Source: CAVROP01 sp050012175 (lineage in GTDB: Bacteria; Acidobacteriota; Terriglobia; UBA7540). Taken from it: a stretch of 64,000 bases of DNA. Positions 53,515-63,278 of the stretch are shown piece after piece; the stretch's first letter is position 1, and each line of letters begins with the position of its first letter. A program made the position numbers and the translations under genes. Below the pieces are notes generated by a model that was not told where the DNA came from, ran no database searches, and saw nothing but the letters and a program-made list of their open reading frames with translations. The DNA lies in contig JBEKHR010000022.1 of assembly GCA_050012175.1 (NCBI GenBank), forward strand, positions 1 through 64,000, in the 5' to 3' direction.

Positions 53515-53545
53515 CGGCGCTCCCTTCCGCGCTGGAAGCGCCGCT
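53513..53545. terminator. Hairpin at the stop of the PLP-enzyme gene
   Basis: AGCGGCGCT (53513-53521) pairs with AGCGCCGCT (53537-53545), with an inner TTCC/GGAA extension. It overlaps the stop codon. No T-tract, so termination is only suggested. Confidence 0.4.
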
Positions 53546-53707
53546 CAGGAAAACCCCAGCACGATGTAACGAGATCCCCGCTTGCCGGGGTTTCAGGCTC
53601 CTCCCGCCTGAAGCCGCTTTAGCAACCCGGAGATGGCGCACGGCCTGGAACTCACATTATCCCGAATTCGTGTGTTGAACGAGATGGCTGGTCCCGTTGA
53701 ATGGAAG

Positions 53708-53863
53708 AACCCCTCACCCGCCCTCCTCCGTCGGGCACCCTCTCCCCAGGGAGAGGGCTATCATTTGTGGGCCGCGTTGAAGTTACGAAAACCGCCCTCT
53801 CCCCGGGGAGAGGGTGGCCCGCTGCCGGCGCTTTCACCAGCCGGAGCGGGCCGGGTGAGGGGT
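53708..53863. repeat. Composite inverted repeat of two CCCTCTCC palindromes
   Basis: Two CCCTCTCCC/GGGAGAGGG hairpins (near 53738-53757 and 53796-53815) lie between outer arms AACCCCTCACCCG and CGGGTGAGGGGTT. A single unit of this family is at 45590. It fills most of the 388-base convergent spacer 53515-53902. Confidence 0.75.
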
Positions 53864-53902
53864 TACTTAGGAGGGACTCGACGCTCAGAGTGAAGGGTTC
53901 CA

Positions 53903-54982
53903 CTATTGAACTATCCTGTTGATCACTGCCGCTGCAAATTCTTCCGTCGTACTGCTGCCGCCCAGGTCAGGAGTGCGGACACGTCGCTCCCCAGTCACTT
54001 TCTTGAGAGCCTCAAGAATGCGCGTGCCTGCTGCTGGTTCTCCAAGATGCTCCATCATCAACGCCGCGGTCCAAATGGCGGCGATGGGGTTCGCGATGCC
54101 ACGCCCAGCGATGTCCGGGGCGCTGCCGTGCACGGGCTCGAACATGGGAGGACCGATCCGCTGAGCTGGGTTCAGGTTGGCACTCGCCGCAAGGCCGAGG
54201 CTTCCTTGCAGAGCCGCGCCAAGGTCGGTGAGGATATCTGCAAACAGGTTCGAGCCCACCACCACGTCCAGGCTTTCCGGGTGATTAATCATACGGGCGG
54301 CGAGCGCATCCACATGGTAGTTTGCCACCTGGACGTCGGGATAATCCCTGGCGACCTCGTAGAGCACTTCATCCCACAAGACCATCGTGTAGGCCATGGC
54401 ATTCGACTTGGTGGCGCTTGCCAGGCGCTTGCGAGGCCGATTGCGTGCCTGCTGGAAGGCATAGCGAATCACGCGCTCCACGCCCTTGCGCGTGAAAATG
54501 GACTGCTGGACCGCAACTTCATCGGGAGTGCCGCGCTTGAACCTGCCGCCGACGCCACAGTATTCTCCCTCCGTGTTTTCACGAATGAAGAGCATCCGAA
54601 TGTCGTCGGCCCCCTTCCCACGCAGCGGCGGCTCGAGGCCGGGGAGAATTTCAATGGGGCGCAAATTGACGTACAGGTCAAACCCGAAGCGAATGCGCAG
54701 CAAGAGTTGGCGGAGCGATACGTGATCCGGGACCGTCGGATGTCCAATGGCACCGAGAAGAATGGCGTCGAACGAGCGAAGCTGTTCAAGCCCGTCCTCC
54801 GACATCATGCGGCCGGTGCGGAGATAGTACTCGCATCCCCACTCGAATGCTTCGAAGGACAGGCTGAAGCACTCGTCCAAAATCCTTGCCGCCGTTTGCA
54901 GGACTTTAACGGCGGCAGGAATCACTTCCTTACCGATCCCGTCACCGGGAATAAGGGCGATATGGTAATGCTTGTTGGCCAT
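53903..54982 (-). CDS. dmlA: D-malate/tartrate dehydrogenase-type beta-decarboxylating dehydrogenase
   Basis: 359 residues, AAGGAG before ATG 54982. An isocitrate/isopropylmalate-dehydrogenase-fold enzyme. IALIPGDGIGKEVIPA opens it, LYVNLRPIEILPGLEPPLRG is the substrate loop, IRENTEGEYCGVGGRFKRGT marks the tartrate/D-malate branch, SNLFADILTDLGAALQGSLGLA carries metal-binding Asp, and FEPVHGSAPDIAGRGIANP the cofactor site. It converts D-malate to pyruvate (or tartrate-derived products) with NAD and Mg/Mn. Assignment between D-malate and tartrate is by family resemblance only. Confidence 0.85.
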   Translation of the reverse strand: MANKHYHIALIPGDGIGKEVIPAAVKVLQTAARILDECFSLSFEAFEWGCEYYLRTGRMMSEDGLEQLRSFDAILLGAIGHPTVPDHVSLRQLLLRIRFGFDLYVNLRPIEILPGLEPPLRGKGADDIRMLFIRENTEGEYCGVGGRFKRGTPDEVAVQQSIFTRKGVERVIRYAFQQARNRPRKRLASATKSNAMAYTMVLWDEVLYEVARDYPDVQVANYHVDALAARMINHPESLDVVVGSNLFADILTDLGAALQGSLGLAASANLNPAQRIGPPMFEPVHGSAPDIAGRGIANPIAAIWTAALMMEHLGEPAAGTRILEALKKVTGERRVRTPDLGGSSTTEEFAAAVINRIVQ

Positions 54983-55155
54983 GGCGAACTCCTTTACGGA
55001 ACCGGGAGTCTCAAGCTCAATTAGTGTACAATCTTATGCTTTTGAGGCAAGCGGACACAGCACCCTGTTGGGGATGACACGGCTCCGTCAAACTTGATGT
55101 GCTGGGCGTGCCAACCGGGTTTTCCTCGAGCCAGGATGCACTGACCTGCGGCTCC

Positions 55156-55312
55156 GCCGCCCGCTGTGCGGAAAGGCTTTGCCTTTCCGTGGGACTTGTG
55201 CCCTGACTGACCCCTCGCCTCGGCTGGAAGGCCGAGCCTTCCAGCCGAGGCGAGGGGAAGGAAGGGGGCGGGTATGGCCGGAAAGCCAGAGGCTTTCCGC
55301 ACAGCAGGCGGC
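55156..55312. repeat. Nested palindrome with a 21-bp perfect central stem
   Basis: The central arms 55211-55231 and 55237-55257 are exact reverse complements around CCGAG. Outer arms 55156-55177 and 55291-55312 are inverted copies with two differences. A third pair (GGAAAGG/CCTTTCC near 55170-55188) lies within. It occupies the spacer 54983-55548, which has no gene. Confidence 0.85.
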
Positions 55313-55548
55313 GAAGCCGCGTTAAGCACTCGAAGAGTTCGTTGACTTTGACGCGACCCTGTTCGAATGAGAGGCAAAGAGCATTGAGGTCAGGGCAATT
55401 TAAAGCGATCATCACCGACAGTCATTTCTGGGTGCCGGCGGTTGTCCTGATTCTTGGTACTCTGCTTCTTGTTTACCTTCATTGAGAGGATACCCACCTG
55501 TCCACAAGAGCCGGAACTCCACCTCAAACCAGAGCTCGTTCGCTGCAC

Positions 55549-56793
55549 GTGGTTGGGGTGTTTTCCGGTCTCGCTGCCGGCGCTTGGCTTGGGGGAGCGG
55601 AAGCTCCGACGAAGCTAGTGACCGTGGGCTTATCACCGTATGTGATTTCGCTCACCATGGTCGCGGGTGTGTTCGTTGCCCGTTGGACGCTTCCCACCGT
55701 CCTGAAAGGCACGGGTTACGTATTCCATGACCTCCGGGCAAGAGCTCATCTGGTGATTTGGGCGATCCTTGCAGGGGCCCTGTGGGCGGTTGCAAATACC
55801 CTGACGGTTTTCGCCATACGGGACGTGGGGCTCTCCGTGGCTTTCCCGTTATGGAACATCAACAGCCTGGTGGGTTTGTTCTGGGGATGGTTTTTGTTCA
55901 ACGAGCTGCGCGGCGCGGGTGCCCGCCAGTCGATGAAGGTCCTGGGCGGCGCATTCGCAATCGTACTCGGAGCTTGCCTCATGGCCTATGCCACCGGGCA
56001 ACATAGCATTGGGGCGCCGCATCGCGCGGCGGCTGGCATCCTGGCGGCGCTGGGCGCGGGACTGCTCTGGGGGACTATGTACATCCCCTATCGCAAGGCC
56101 TACATCAGCGGCATGAACCCGCTCTCCTTCGTGACGGTTTTTACGGTAGGAGAGCTCTTCACCATGTCGGCTCTGGCACTGGTTTTTCACGGTGGCCTTG
56201 CGCCACTCGTGCAGGAACTCGCCCGCGCGCGTCCGGCGCTTTTTTGGCTCTTCCTGGGCGGATTCTGCTGGGTATTGGGAGACCTGTTTCAGCAATACGC
56301 GGCAAAATATATTGGCATTGGGCGTGGCATCCCTTTGTCGAACACGAACCAGCTCTGGGGCCTGGCGTGGGGCGCCCTGGTTTTCGGGGAACTCAGCGGG
56401 AAGGGCAGGACCACCCAAGGACTGATTGTTGCTGGCTCGATCATGATGATCGCGGGCGCCGTGGCAATCAGCCTGGCCGAGGCGCCGGCCTCCGAACAGG
56501 AATCGTGGCGGGCAAGTCAGTGGCGCGAATGGGAGCGCTACCAACTCGATCCCCAACCACCGGAGGCAGCCGCGCCGGGGGAGGACACCGTCGCAAAGCA
56601 GGGAGTAGCCCGCCATTGGTGGGATGTTCCGATCGTCGTCGCGGCCGTGGGGGTCTTCCTCTGGCTGGCGCGAGGAGCGCGACGCCCCCCTATGGCGATA
56701 AACCTTTCTTGGACGGTACTGCTCGCCCTGGCCATGCTGGGCTTTCTCGTCGCCTGCGGCAGGGTACTTTGGAAACGCACAAGGTTCTCGTAG
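55549..56793 (+). CDS. GRP-family sugar transporter (EamA/DMT superfamily)
   Basis: 414 residues from a GTG. Ten or so membrane helices. The glucose/ribose porter signatures are seen in WAVANTLTVFAIRDVGLSVAFPLWNINSLVG and LLWGTMYIPYRKAYISGMNP. A hydrophilic loop (~325-365) separates the last two helices. Probably a proton-coupled sugar or polyol permease, and the substrate is unknown. It stands alone between dmlA and RNase G. Confidence 0.8.
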   Translation: MVGVFSGLAAGAWLGGAEAPTKLVTVGLSPYVISLTMVAGVFVARWTLPTVLKGTGYVFHDLRARAHLVIWAILAGALWAVANTLTVFAIRDVGLSVAFPLWNINSLVGLFWGWFLFNELRGAGARQSMKVLGGAFAIVLGACLMAYATGQHSIGAPHRAAAGILAALGAGLLWGTMYIPYRKAYISGMNPLSFVTVFTVGELFTMSALALVFHGGLAPLVQELARARPALFWLFLGGFCWVLGDLFQQYAAKYIGIGRGIPLSNTNQLWGLAWGALVFGELSGKGRTTQGLIVAGSIMMIAGAVAISLAEAPASEQESWRASQWREWERYQLDPQPPEAAAPGEDTVAKQGVARHWWDVPIVVAAVGVFLWLARGARRPPMAINLSWTVLLALAMLGFLVACGRVLWKRTRFS

Positions 56794-56827
56794 CATCCAA
56801 ACTACCGCCTACCACATAACCCTGGTT

Positions 56828-59653
56828 TCAGAAAATCTCGAACCTTTCCTGATTCACGACCGGATCGCTCTTGATGATAACGTCTTTGTGGGTGAGTGAT
56901 TCGAGCTCGGAAACCAACACCCCTTCGCGAGACTTGAGAGCCTTGGCCACTTCGGGGTTCACCCGGAGGGTCATTACCTTACCTTCGATCTGGCTGGCCA
57001 TCTTCCGAGCTTCAGCCAGAATCTCATAACAAACCGTGGTGGTAGACTTGACCCACCCTGAGCCGGAGCAGTAGCTGCAACGCTCGCACAGCGTCCGTTC
57101 CAGGGATTGCTTGACTCGCTTCCTGGTGATGGCCACCAGACCAAAATCGTGGAAGGCGATGACCTTGGTGGGCGCCCGGTCGCTACGCAGGGCCTCCTCC
57201 AATGCCTGGGTCACTTTGGCGCGGTTCTTGCGCTCGTCCATGTCAATGAAGTCGACGACGATGATGCCGCCCAGGTCCCGCAAGCGAATCTGGCGGACGA
57301 TCTCGTTCACGGCATCGAAGTTGGTCTTCAGGATGGTGTCTTCCAGGCGGTTGGTTTTGCCCACGTATTTCCCCGTGTTAACGTCAATGGCCACCAAGGC
57401 CTCGGTCTGGTTGATGACGATATAGCCTCCGGACTTGAGCCACACTTTGGGCTTGAGCGCCTTTTCGATTTCCGCCTGGATGCCAGACTCCTCGAACAGC
57501 GGCGTCTCCCGGGTGTAAAGTTTGACCTTGTCGACCAAGGAGGGCTGACTGCGATTCACAAAATCCAAGACACGCTCGTATTGGGTTTCATGGTCCACAC
57601 GCACGCATTTGAAATCCGGGGTAAGCGTATCGCGCAGGACCCGCTGCACCAGATCGAGGTCGCGGTGGATCAGCGCAGGAGCTTTTACGCGTTCCGTTTT
57701 GCTCCGTATTTCATTCCAGAGCGTGGAGAGGAATTTCAGGTCCGCTTTCAACTCTTCCTCGTCACGGCCTTGGCCGGCTGTTCGCACGATGAACCCGCCG
57801 GTCAAGGAGCCTTTGTGTTCGAGGACGATGTTCCTCAAACGCAGGCGCTCCTCTTCAGATAAGATCTTCCGCGACACGCCGATGTGGTCGACGGTGGGCA
57901 TGTAGACCAGGTAGCGGCCGGGCAGCGCGATGTGAGAAGTAATGCGCGCACCCTTCGTGCCCAGCGGCTCTTTGGAGATCTGCACGAGAATTTCCTGACC
58001 CTCTTTGAGCAGCTTCGAGATCTGGACCGGCTGATTGTTGCCAGGCCGTGATTCCCGCCGGGGCTCGCTCCGGCTCTGATAGCCCGTTCCTCGGCGCCCT
58101 CTCCGACCACGCCGGGGCGCGAAGCGCGGGCGTTGGTGAGGCTCCCGCAACGTGTACGTTCCCTCACTGGGCGCGCCAGGAGTCTCGGCTGTTCCTGCCT
58201 GAACGGGCGCAGGCTCCTGCGGAGCCCGCGTTTCCTCGTCTACCGCGGGTGAGGCAGGCTCAGGACTCGTCTCGGAGGGTTGATCTGTTTCCTGGCTAGG
58301 TTCGGCGAGGGCTTCCTCCGTGCTCTCGTCGACAGAAGCGAGTTCTGCGGCCCCTCCTGCCATCCGCTCGTCCGACGGGCTGGCGGTTTCGTAGGGAGCC
58401 TCGACATCAGACGCGGCGGTCGCGAACTCGCCCGCCGGTTCGACGCAAGGCGTCTCGGGAGTCTGTGGGGCTGCCTCTGCCTCGACCATTCGTGGCTCGG
58501 CAAAGGCATGTCCTGTTTCCAGACCGACCGGACCGGGTTCTGCTCCCGGCCCTTCAGTCGCAGTGTAAACTTCTGCCCCTGGGGTTGCTGAAGGTCTCGC
58601 TCGTTCCGTGGGACCCATGACAGGCTCGCCCTCCGAGGCTGCAGAAGGCGCGGGAGGTATCACCCGAGCGCTCTCCTCGACAGTCTCCGCTTCCGCGCTT
58701 GGGCCAAGTCTCTCACGTGCCGTCGCGGGGGTGGGATACAGTTCCTCCCCGACCGCCGATTCAGGGCAAAATGCGATTCCGGGCTGGTCAGTTGCGGAGG
58801 AAGAAGCCTCCGCCGACGACGGGTCCAGACCTTCAGATTCTGCCGGACCAATCTCTGCGGCACCACCGCCTTCGGCTTGTTCCAGGGCCTCGGCCTCCAC
58901 TGCCTCTTGCTCGGCGGGGATGCCCTCCTCAAATGCAAGCCCTGGCGACTCTGGGACCGCATGGCTATACTTCGCCAGGGATTCTCCAGGCAAGATCTCG
59001 AACGCGGGCGGAGCAGAACTCTCCTGCCGTGGGATGAACTTGTGCTCTCCCTGGCGATGCTCGCCAAACCTTCGCCCCCGATGCCGCCAGCGGCGACCGC
59101 GCGGCTCGAAATGACTCTGTTCATGCGCCTCTCCCGTGGGCCCAGGTGAAATGGAAGCGGCAGGGGTTGCCCCTGCTGCGGGGGTGACGGTGGTTTCAGG
59201 CGTGATTATCTCGACAGGTAGGCTTTCGAGTGGCGCTTGGGCTGGCGCGGCCCCGCTGGGTATTTGTGAGATTGCCGGAACAGGAGCAACCATCCGAGGC
59301 GTTGCTTCTTTGTTCGCCGCCTCGGCAGGTGGAGTAGCCCCCACCGCTGCCTGCGCCTGTTCTGCTGTAAAGCCCACCGCGCAAGCTTCCGCCTCCTCGA
59401 GGATCTTGTCGTAATCTTCCTGGTCCTCGAAAAAGAAATCCGAAACGTAGAGGAAGGCGTCTCGATCCAGCCCAATGTCTACGAAAGCAGATTGCATCCC
59501 GGGAAGCACCCGGCTGACGCGGCCCTTATAGATCCCGCCCACTAACCCCACGTCCGTGTCGCGCTCATAATACACTTCCACCAACTGGTCGTCTTCCACG
59601 ACGGCCAACTTCGTCTCGTGAGGAGACGAAGAGATGAACATCTCCTTTGACAT
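56828..59653 (-). CDS. rng: Ribonuclease E/G family protein with a ~450-residue disordered insert
   Basis: 941 residues, AAAAGGAG before the ATG. KEMFISSSPHETKLAVVEDD and YKGRVSRVLPGMQSAFVDIG begin the S1 domain. At about residue 90 a Pro/Ala/Glu-rich low-complexity stretch runs to ~545, ending in an Arg-rich patch (PRFAPRRGRRGRRGTGY). S1 then resumes with GQEILVQISKEPLGTKGARI. The catalytic RNase H-like core has VVDFIDMDERKNRAKV, and the Zn-link is CERCSYCSGSG. The family processes rRNA and mRNA. Size and catalytic core fit RNase G; the insert may bind RNA or partners in place of RNase E's C-terminal arm. Confidence 0.88.
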   Translation of the reverse strand: MSKEMFISSSPHETKLAVVEDDQLVEVYYERDTDVGLVGGIYKGRVSRVLPGMQSAFVDIGLDRDAFLYVSDFFFEDQEDYDKILEEAEACAVGFTAEQAQAAVGATPPAEAANKEATPRMVAPVPAISQIPSGAAPAQAPLESLPVEIITPETTVTPAAGATPAASISPGPTGEAHEQSHFEPRGRRWRHRGRRFGEHRQGEHKFIPRQESSAPPAFEILPGESLAKYSHAVPESPGLAFEEGIPAEQEAVEAEALEQAEGGGAAEIGPAESEGLDPSSAEASSSATDQPGIAFCPESAVGEELYPTPATARERLGPSAEAETVEESARVIPPAPSAASEGEPVMGPTERARPSATPGAEVYTATEGPGAEPGPVGLETGHAFAEPRMVEAEAAPQTPETPCVEPAGEFATAASDVEAPYETASPSDERMAGGAAELASVDESTEEALAEPSQETDQPSETSPEPASPAVDEETRAPQEPAPVQAGTAETPGAPSEGTYTLREPHQRPRFAPRRGRRGRRGTGYQSRSEPRRESRPGNNQPVQISKLLKEGQEILVQISKEPLGTKGARITSHIALPGRYLVYMPTVDHIGVSRKILSEEERLRLRNIVLEHKGSLTGGFIVRTAGQGRDEEELKADLKFLSTLWNEIRSKTERVKAPALIHRDLDLVQRVLRDTLTPDFKCVRVDHETQYERVLDFVNRSQPSLVDKVKLYTRETPLFEESGIQAEIEKALKPKVWLKSGGYIVINQTEALVAIDVNTGKYVGKTNRLEDTILKTNFDAVNEIVRQIRLRDLGGIIVVDFIDMDERKNRAKVTQALEEALRSDRAPTKVIAFHDFGLVAITRKRVKQSLERTLCERCSYCSGSGWVKSTTTVCYEILAEARKMASQIEGKVMTLRVNPEVAKALKSREGVLVSELESLTHKDVIIKSDPVVNQERFEIF

Positions 59654-59722
59654 GGAAACTCCTTTTCAGGGTTTGCCGGGGGATCCACCCGCAGGGGCGG
59701 GGATCAACCCTCAGCTTCCCTG

Positions 59723-59771
59723 GCCCGGTCGCTTCATCGAGCTATGAAGCTCATCGCAAGCGAGACCGGGC
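59723..59771. repeat. GCCCGGTC/GACCGGGC palindrome
   Basis: Outer 8-bp arms (59723-59730, 59764-59771) enclose GCTTCAT/ATGAAGC. One of two palindromes in the 358-base spacer 59654-60011, which has no gene. Confidence 0.7.
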
Positions 59772-59906
59772 TACATCGATCTCAGGTGGCTCTGATGTCG
59801 CGCCTACAAGCGCGGAGCATTGCGGACCCACCCTGTCCGCAGATCAACTGGCGCTAACGCTGCCAGTTCCAAGGTTCAAACTCCTAAGCCGTTGATGAAA
59901 AACATG

Positions 59907-59941
59907 GTAGCGCCGACCCCGCAGGGCGGGGTCAGCACTAC
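59907..59941. repeat. GTAGCGCCG-type palindrome
   Basis: GACCCCGC/GCGGGGTC (59915-59922, 59926-59933), framed by GTAG...CTAC. Its left half resembles the repeat inserted in rnr at 47065-47094. Confidence 0.7.
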
Positions 59942-60011
59942 AACACGCCATCAACTTGCCTAAGCCGCACGCCGGATAGCTTTCCCAGTTACCCTTGAAC
60001 CGGGGGTCCAC

Positions 60012-61100
60012 CTAATTGACGAATCGCCTTGTCCGGACATTCATAGCCACGCCCAGGCCCAGAAAGGTGAAGAGTAGGGAAGATCCTCCCTGGCTCATGA
60101 GCGGCAGTGGAATGCCCGTCACCGGGAAGAGCCCGATCATCATCCCCGTGTTGATGGCAACCTGGAAGAACAACACCGACGCAAGCCCAACCAACAGAAA
60201 CGCTCCGGCACGATCTGGCGCCATTTGCGCCCCATCCAGCAGGCGGAGCAGCAACGCGAAATAAAGTAGCAAAACAAACAGCGTACCGACGAATCCCTGT
60301 TCCTCCGCATGGGCCGCAAAAATGGAATCCGCATGGGAGACAGGTATGAAGCCCAGACGGCTTTGGGTGCCGTTTCCGATGCCTTTTCCCCAAAGGCCGC
60401 CCGAGCCGATAGCAATCTTTGTTTGGGTTACCTGGTAGCTGGTGCCTTGCGTGTCCTGTGACGGATGAATGTAGGTCATTAACCTGTCGCGCTGATAAGG
60501 CCGTAGGAAGTGCCATCCCACCGGCAAGATCAGCGCCCCCAACAATAAAAGCACGGCAACCTGCTGCCACCGAATGCCAGCGAGCAGAATGCCCGCCGTG
60601 ACAATCGCTAAGAATGTCAAAGCCGTACCGAGGTCAGGTTCTAAGGCTACCAGGATTGCCGGCACTCCAGCCAACAAGCCTAGCTTGACCAAGTCGCCCC
60701 AGGTAGCGGAGGTGCTTCGCCTTTCGGCAAAGTAGGCCGCCACCGACAGTATTATAACTAATTTGACTAACTCTGACACTTGGAAAGTAAATCCACCAAG
60801 ATGTATCCACCTCTTGGCCCTGGCAACGGCATGGCCAGCAACTAACATCTCTCCCAAGACGAGCACTGACAAGAGGTACAGCCACGGAGTTTGCTCGAGA
60901 AGGAAGTGGTAGTCGATGTGGCTGATCACTAGCGCCAGAACGACGCTTAGGATCAACCAATAAATCTGTTTTTTGTGCTGGCCTTCGAGGGCGGAATGCA
61001 CCGTGGTGCTGTAAATTTCAACAACTCCAATCCCGGCAATAGCAATAGCCAGTCCAAGAAGCAGCCAATCTATATCGCGAAACCGAAACCGCATGCTCAT
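60012..61100 (-). CDS. rodA: SEDS peptidoglycan polymerase RodA
   Basis: 362 residues, ten membrane helices. The SEDS loop reads LEPDLGTALTFLAIVTAGIL (the Glu-Pro-Asp motif), RLMTYIHPSQDTQGTSYQVTQTKIAIGSGG and FAAHAEEQGFVGTLFV, ending IPLPLMSQGGSSLLFTFLGLG. It polymerises lipid II glycan for cell elongation with PBP2, encoded 17 bases upstream on the same strand. Confidence 0.93.
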   Translation of the reverse strand: MSMRFRFRDIDWLLLGLAIAIAGIGVVEIYSTTVHSALEGQHKKQIYWLILSVVLALVISHIDYHFLLEQTPWLYLLSVLVLGEMLVAGHAVARAKRWIHLGGFTFQVSELVKLVIILSVAAYFAERRSTSATWGDLVKLGLLAGVPAILVALEPDLGTALTFLAIVTAGILLAGIRWQQVAVLLLLGALILPVGWHFLRPYQRDRLMTYIHPSQDTQGTSYQVTQTKIAIGSGGLWGKGIGNGTQSRLGFIPVSHADSIFAAHAEEQGFVGTLFVLLLYFALLLRLLDGAQMAPDRAGAFLLVGLASVLFFQVAINTGMMIGLFPVTGIPLPLMSQGGSSLLFTFLGLGVAMNVRTRRFVN

Positions 61101-61117
61101 CCTCTTGCGAACTCCAC

Positions 61118-63028
61118 CTAGCGAAATCCCGCGAGTGTGGCTGGCCTTGTGGATTGCACCGCGATGGCTTTGCTCAGCATTCGCACTTGGTTCTGGGTTT
61201 GTACCAGCGGAGGCTTCTGCGCTGTTTTCTTGTCGAAATAGGCTTTAATCACCTCGCGCGCCAGGGGGGCTGCCACGGTCGAGTGTTCGCCTTGCATGAC
61301 AAGCGCGGCCACGACGATCTCAGGTTTAGTGCTGGGAGCAAAGCCCACAAACCATGCGTTGTTCTTGAAACTTGCGTTCCCCTCCGATTTCTGCAAGTCA
61401 ACACTGACGACCTGGGCGGTCCCGGTCTTGCCGGCGATATCTATTCCCGGGCAGCGAGCGCTGGCGCCCGTCCCTTCGCCTTCGTTGACAACACCCCACA
61501 TGCCGCGCGTTAACGCCTCCAGCGTACTCTCGCTCAGAGGAAAGCTCTGCTCGCGATCGTCGGGGAGATCCACTCCCAGGGCCAGCAATTGGTTCCTGAA
61601 AGCCAGATGGGGGCGGGAGAAGGTTCCGCCCCAGGCGATTGCGCCCATTGTATGAGCTAGCTGCAAAGGCGTAACCGCCACCGCTCCTTGTCCGATGGCT
61701 ACGGAAATAGTCTCGCCCGCCCACCATTTTCGCTTAAAAGCCTTTTGTACCCATTCGGGCGAGGGGATCAGTCCTGTCGCCTCCGCAGGCAAATCGATTC
61801 CGGTTCGTGCGCCTAACCCCAGTTGCTTGGCAAAATAGTCGATTTTCTCGATTCCCAGGAGCTTTCCCAGCGTGTAAAAGTACACATCGCAAGAGACAAT
61901 AATAGCGCGGTGCAGGTCAACGCTTCCATGTCCCCTGTGCTTCTCCCAGACCCAGTCGTGGTAGGTGTGGCCGTAGATATTAACCGCGCCCGCGCAATTC
62001 AAGGTGAAGTCTGGTTGGATGGTCCCTGTTTCCAAGGCGGCGGTAGCAGTAACGACTTTGAAGACCGAGCCCGGCGCCAGTTGGGCCTGTATGGCTTTGT
62101 TCATCATGGGTTTCATCGGATCGTCGGTGAGTTTTTCCCATTCCCCGAGGTCGATGCGCTTGGCGAAATCGTTGGGGTCAAACGAAGGGTGGCTGACCAT
62201 TGCCAGCACCTCGCCGGTCCGGGGGTCAAGAGCCACGACGGCGCCGGGCTGGTCGCCCAAAGAGGCTTCTGCCGCCATCTGTAGATCCAGGTCAATCGTC
62301 AGTCTCAGATCGTTTCCCGGCAGGGCGTTGATGGTGGTGAGCGAACCCACTTCCTCACCGCGGCTATTCACAATCACCCGCCTCATGCCGTCACGTCCGG
62401 ACAGGACTTGGTCGTACTGACGCTCGATTCCGAACTTGCCCACCACGTCACCGGGCCGATAAGGTGAGCCGGGCTTGGCGATCATATCCTCCGACACCTC
62501 GCCCACGTAACCCAGGGTTGCTGCGGCTACTTCGCGCTTGGGGTAAAGGCGCTGCTGAACCTGGATGAGGACCAATTCGGGATACTCAAGCCGGTGAGAT
62601 TCCACGAAGGCGATATCATCGAGAGTCGCTGACTGCTTCAGAACGATGGGTTGAAACCGCGGCAGCCGGACCGCATGCTCCATCAGCCGTTGCATCTCGA
62701 CAGGGTCAAGACCCAATCCACGCGCTATTCCTTCCAGGCGCTCGGGCGGCAGGATGGACGCGCTTTCGCGCATCAGTTGCACACTGAATGCCGGGAAATT
62801 GTCCGCCAGCACGCGCCCTTCGCGGTCCAGAATCCTCCCGCGTGGAGCGATGACCGGCAGGTTGCGAACCCGATTGCGTTCAGCTTGTTCGAGGTAAAAA
62901 CGATGCTGGCCGATTTGTATCCGCCAGTATCCCACCAGCAACCCGAGGAAGGTCAGAGCCACGGCGTATTGGAAGAAAGCAATCTTCCAGGCAGGAAGGC
63001 GTCCATGTTCCGGAAATCGAACTTCCAT
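61118..63028 (-). CDS. mrdA: Penicillin-binding protein 2 (elongation transpeptidase)
   Basis: 636 residues. One N-terminal membrane helix (~14-36), a PBP dimerisation domain (VIAPRGRILDREGRVLADNF) and the transpeptidase domain. The motifs are SVFK (S321-K324), SCD (379-381, in place of SxN) and KTGTA (534-538). Cross-links peptidoglycan during elongation with RodA. The unusual Asp in the second motif is found in other class B PBPs (SxD). mreC/mreD are not adjacent in the window; the 250 bases upstream hold no gene. Confidence 0.93.
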   Translation of the reverse strand: MEVRFPEHGRLPAWKIAFFQYAVALTFLGLLVGYWRIQIGQHRFYLEQAERNRVRNLPVIAPRGRILDREGRVLADNFPAFSVQLMRESASILPPERLEGIARGLGLDPVEMQRLMEHAVRLPRFQPIVLKQSATLDDIAFVESHRLEYPELVLIQVQQRLYPKREVAAATLGYVGEVSEDMIAKPGSPYRPGDVVGKFGIERQYDQVLSGRDGMRRVIVNSRGEEVGSLTTINALPGNDLRLTIDLDLQMAAEASLGDQPGAVVALDPRTGEVLAMVSHPSFDPNDFAKRIDLGEWEKLTDDPMKPMMNKAIQAQLAPGSVFKVVTATAALETGTIQPDFTLNCAGAVNIYGHTYHDWVWEKHRGHGSVDLHRAIIVSCDVYFYTLGKLLGIEKIDYFAKQLGLGARTGIDLPAEATGLIPSPEWVQKAFKRKWWAGETISVAIGQGAVAVTPLQLAHTMGAIAWGGTFSRPHLAFRNQLLALGVDLPDDREQSFPLSESTLEALTRGMWGVVNEGEGTGASARCPGIDIAGKTGTAQVVSVDLQKSEGNASFKNNAWFVGFAPSTKPEIVVAALVMQGEHSTVAAPLAREVIKAYFDKKTAQKPPLVQTQNQVRMLSKAIAVQSTRPATLAGFR

Positions 63029-63278
63029 TTACATAAAACCACCGGGGCCGAGAATACGCTTGGTCCGAGCGAACCAACCTAGATGCTCAGGTCGGTTGCA
63101 CCGCACACTGCCACCCCCTCCCCGGCGACCTATCTCTCTATCAAATCAGAAAGATAGCACACGGAGTGTTGCAATTCAAGGTAATTACTTCGCTCACTAA
63201 TGCGGCCGGTCGAAGGAGCAGCCACAGCATGCTGTGGTGCTGCGGGTCAGTCGATGAGAAATGAAGAGACCCGCGTCC

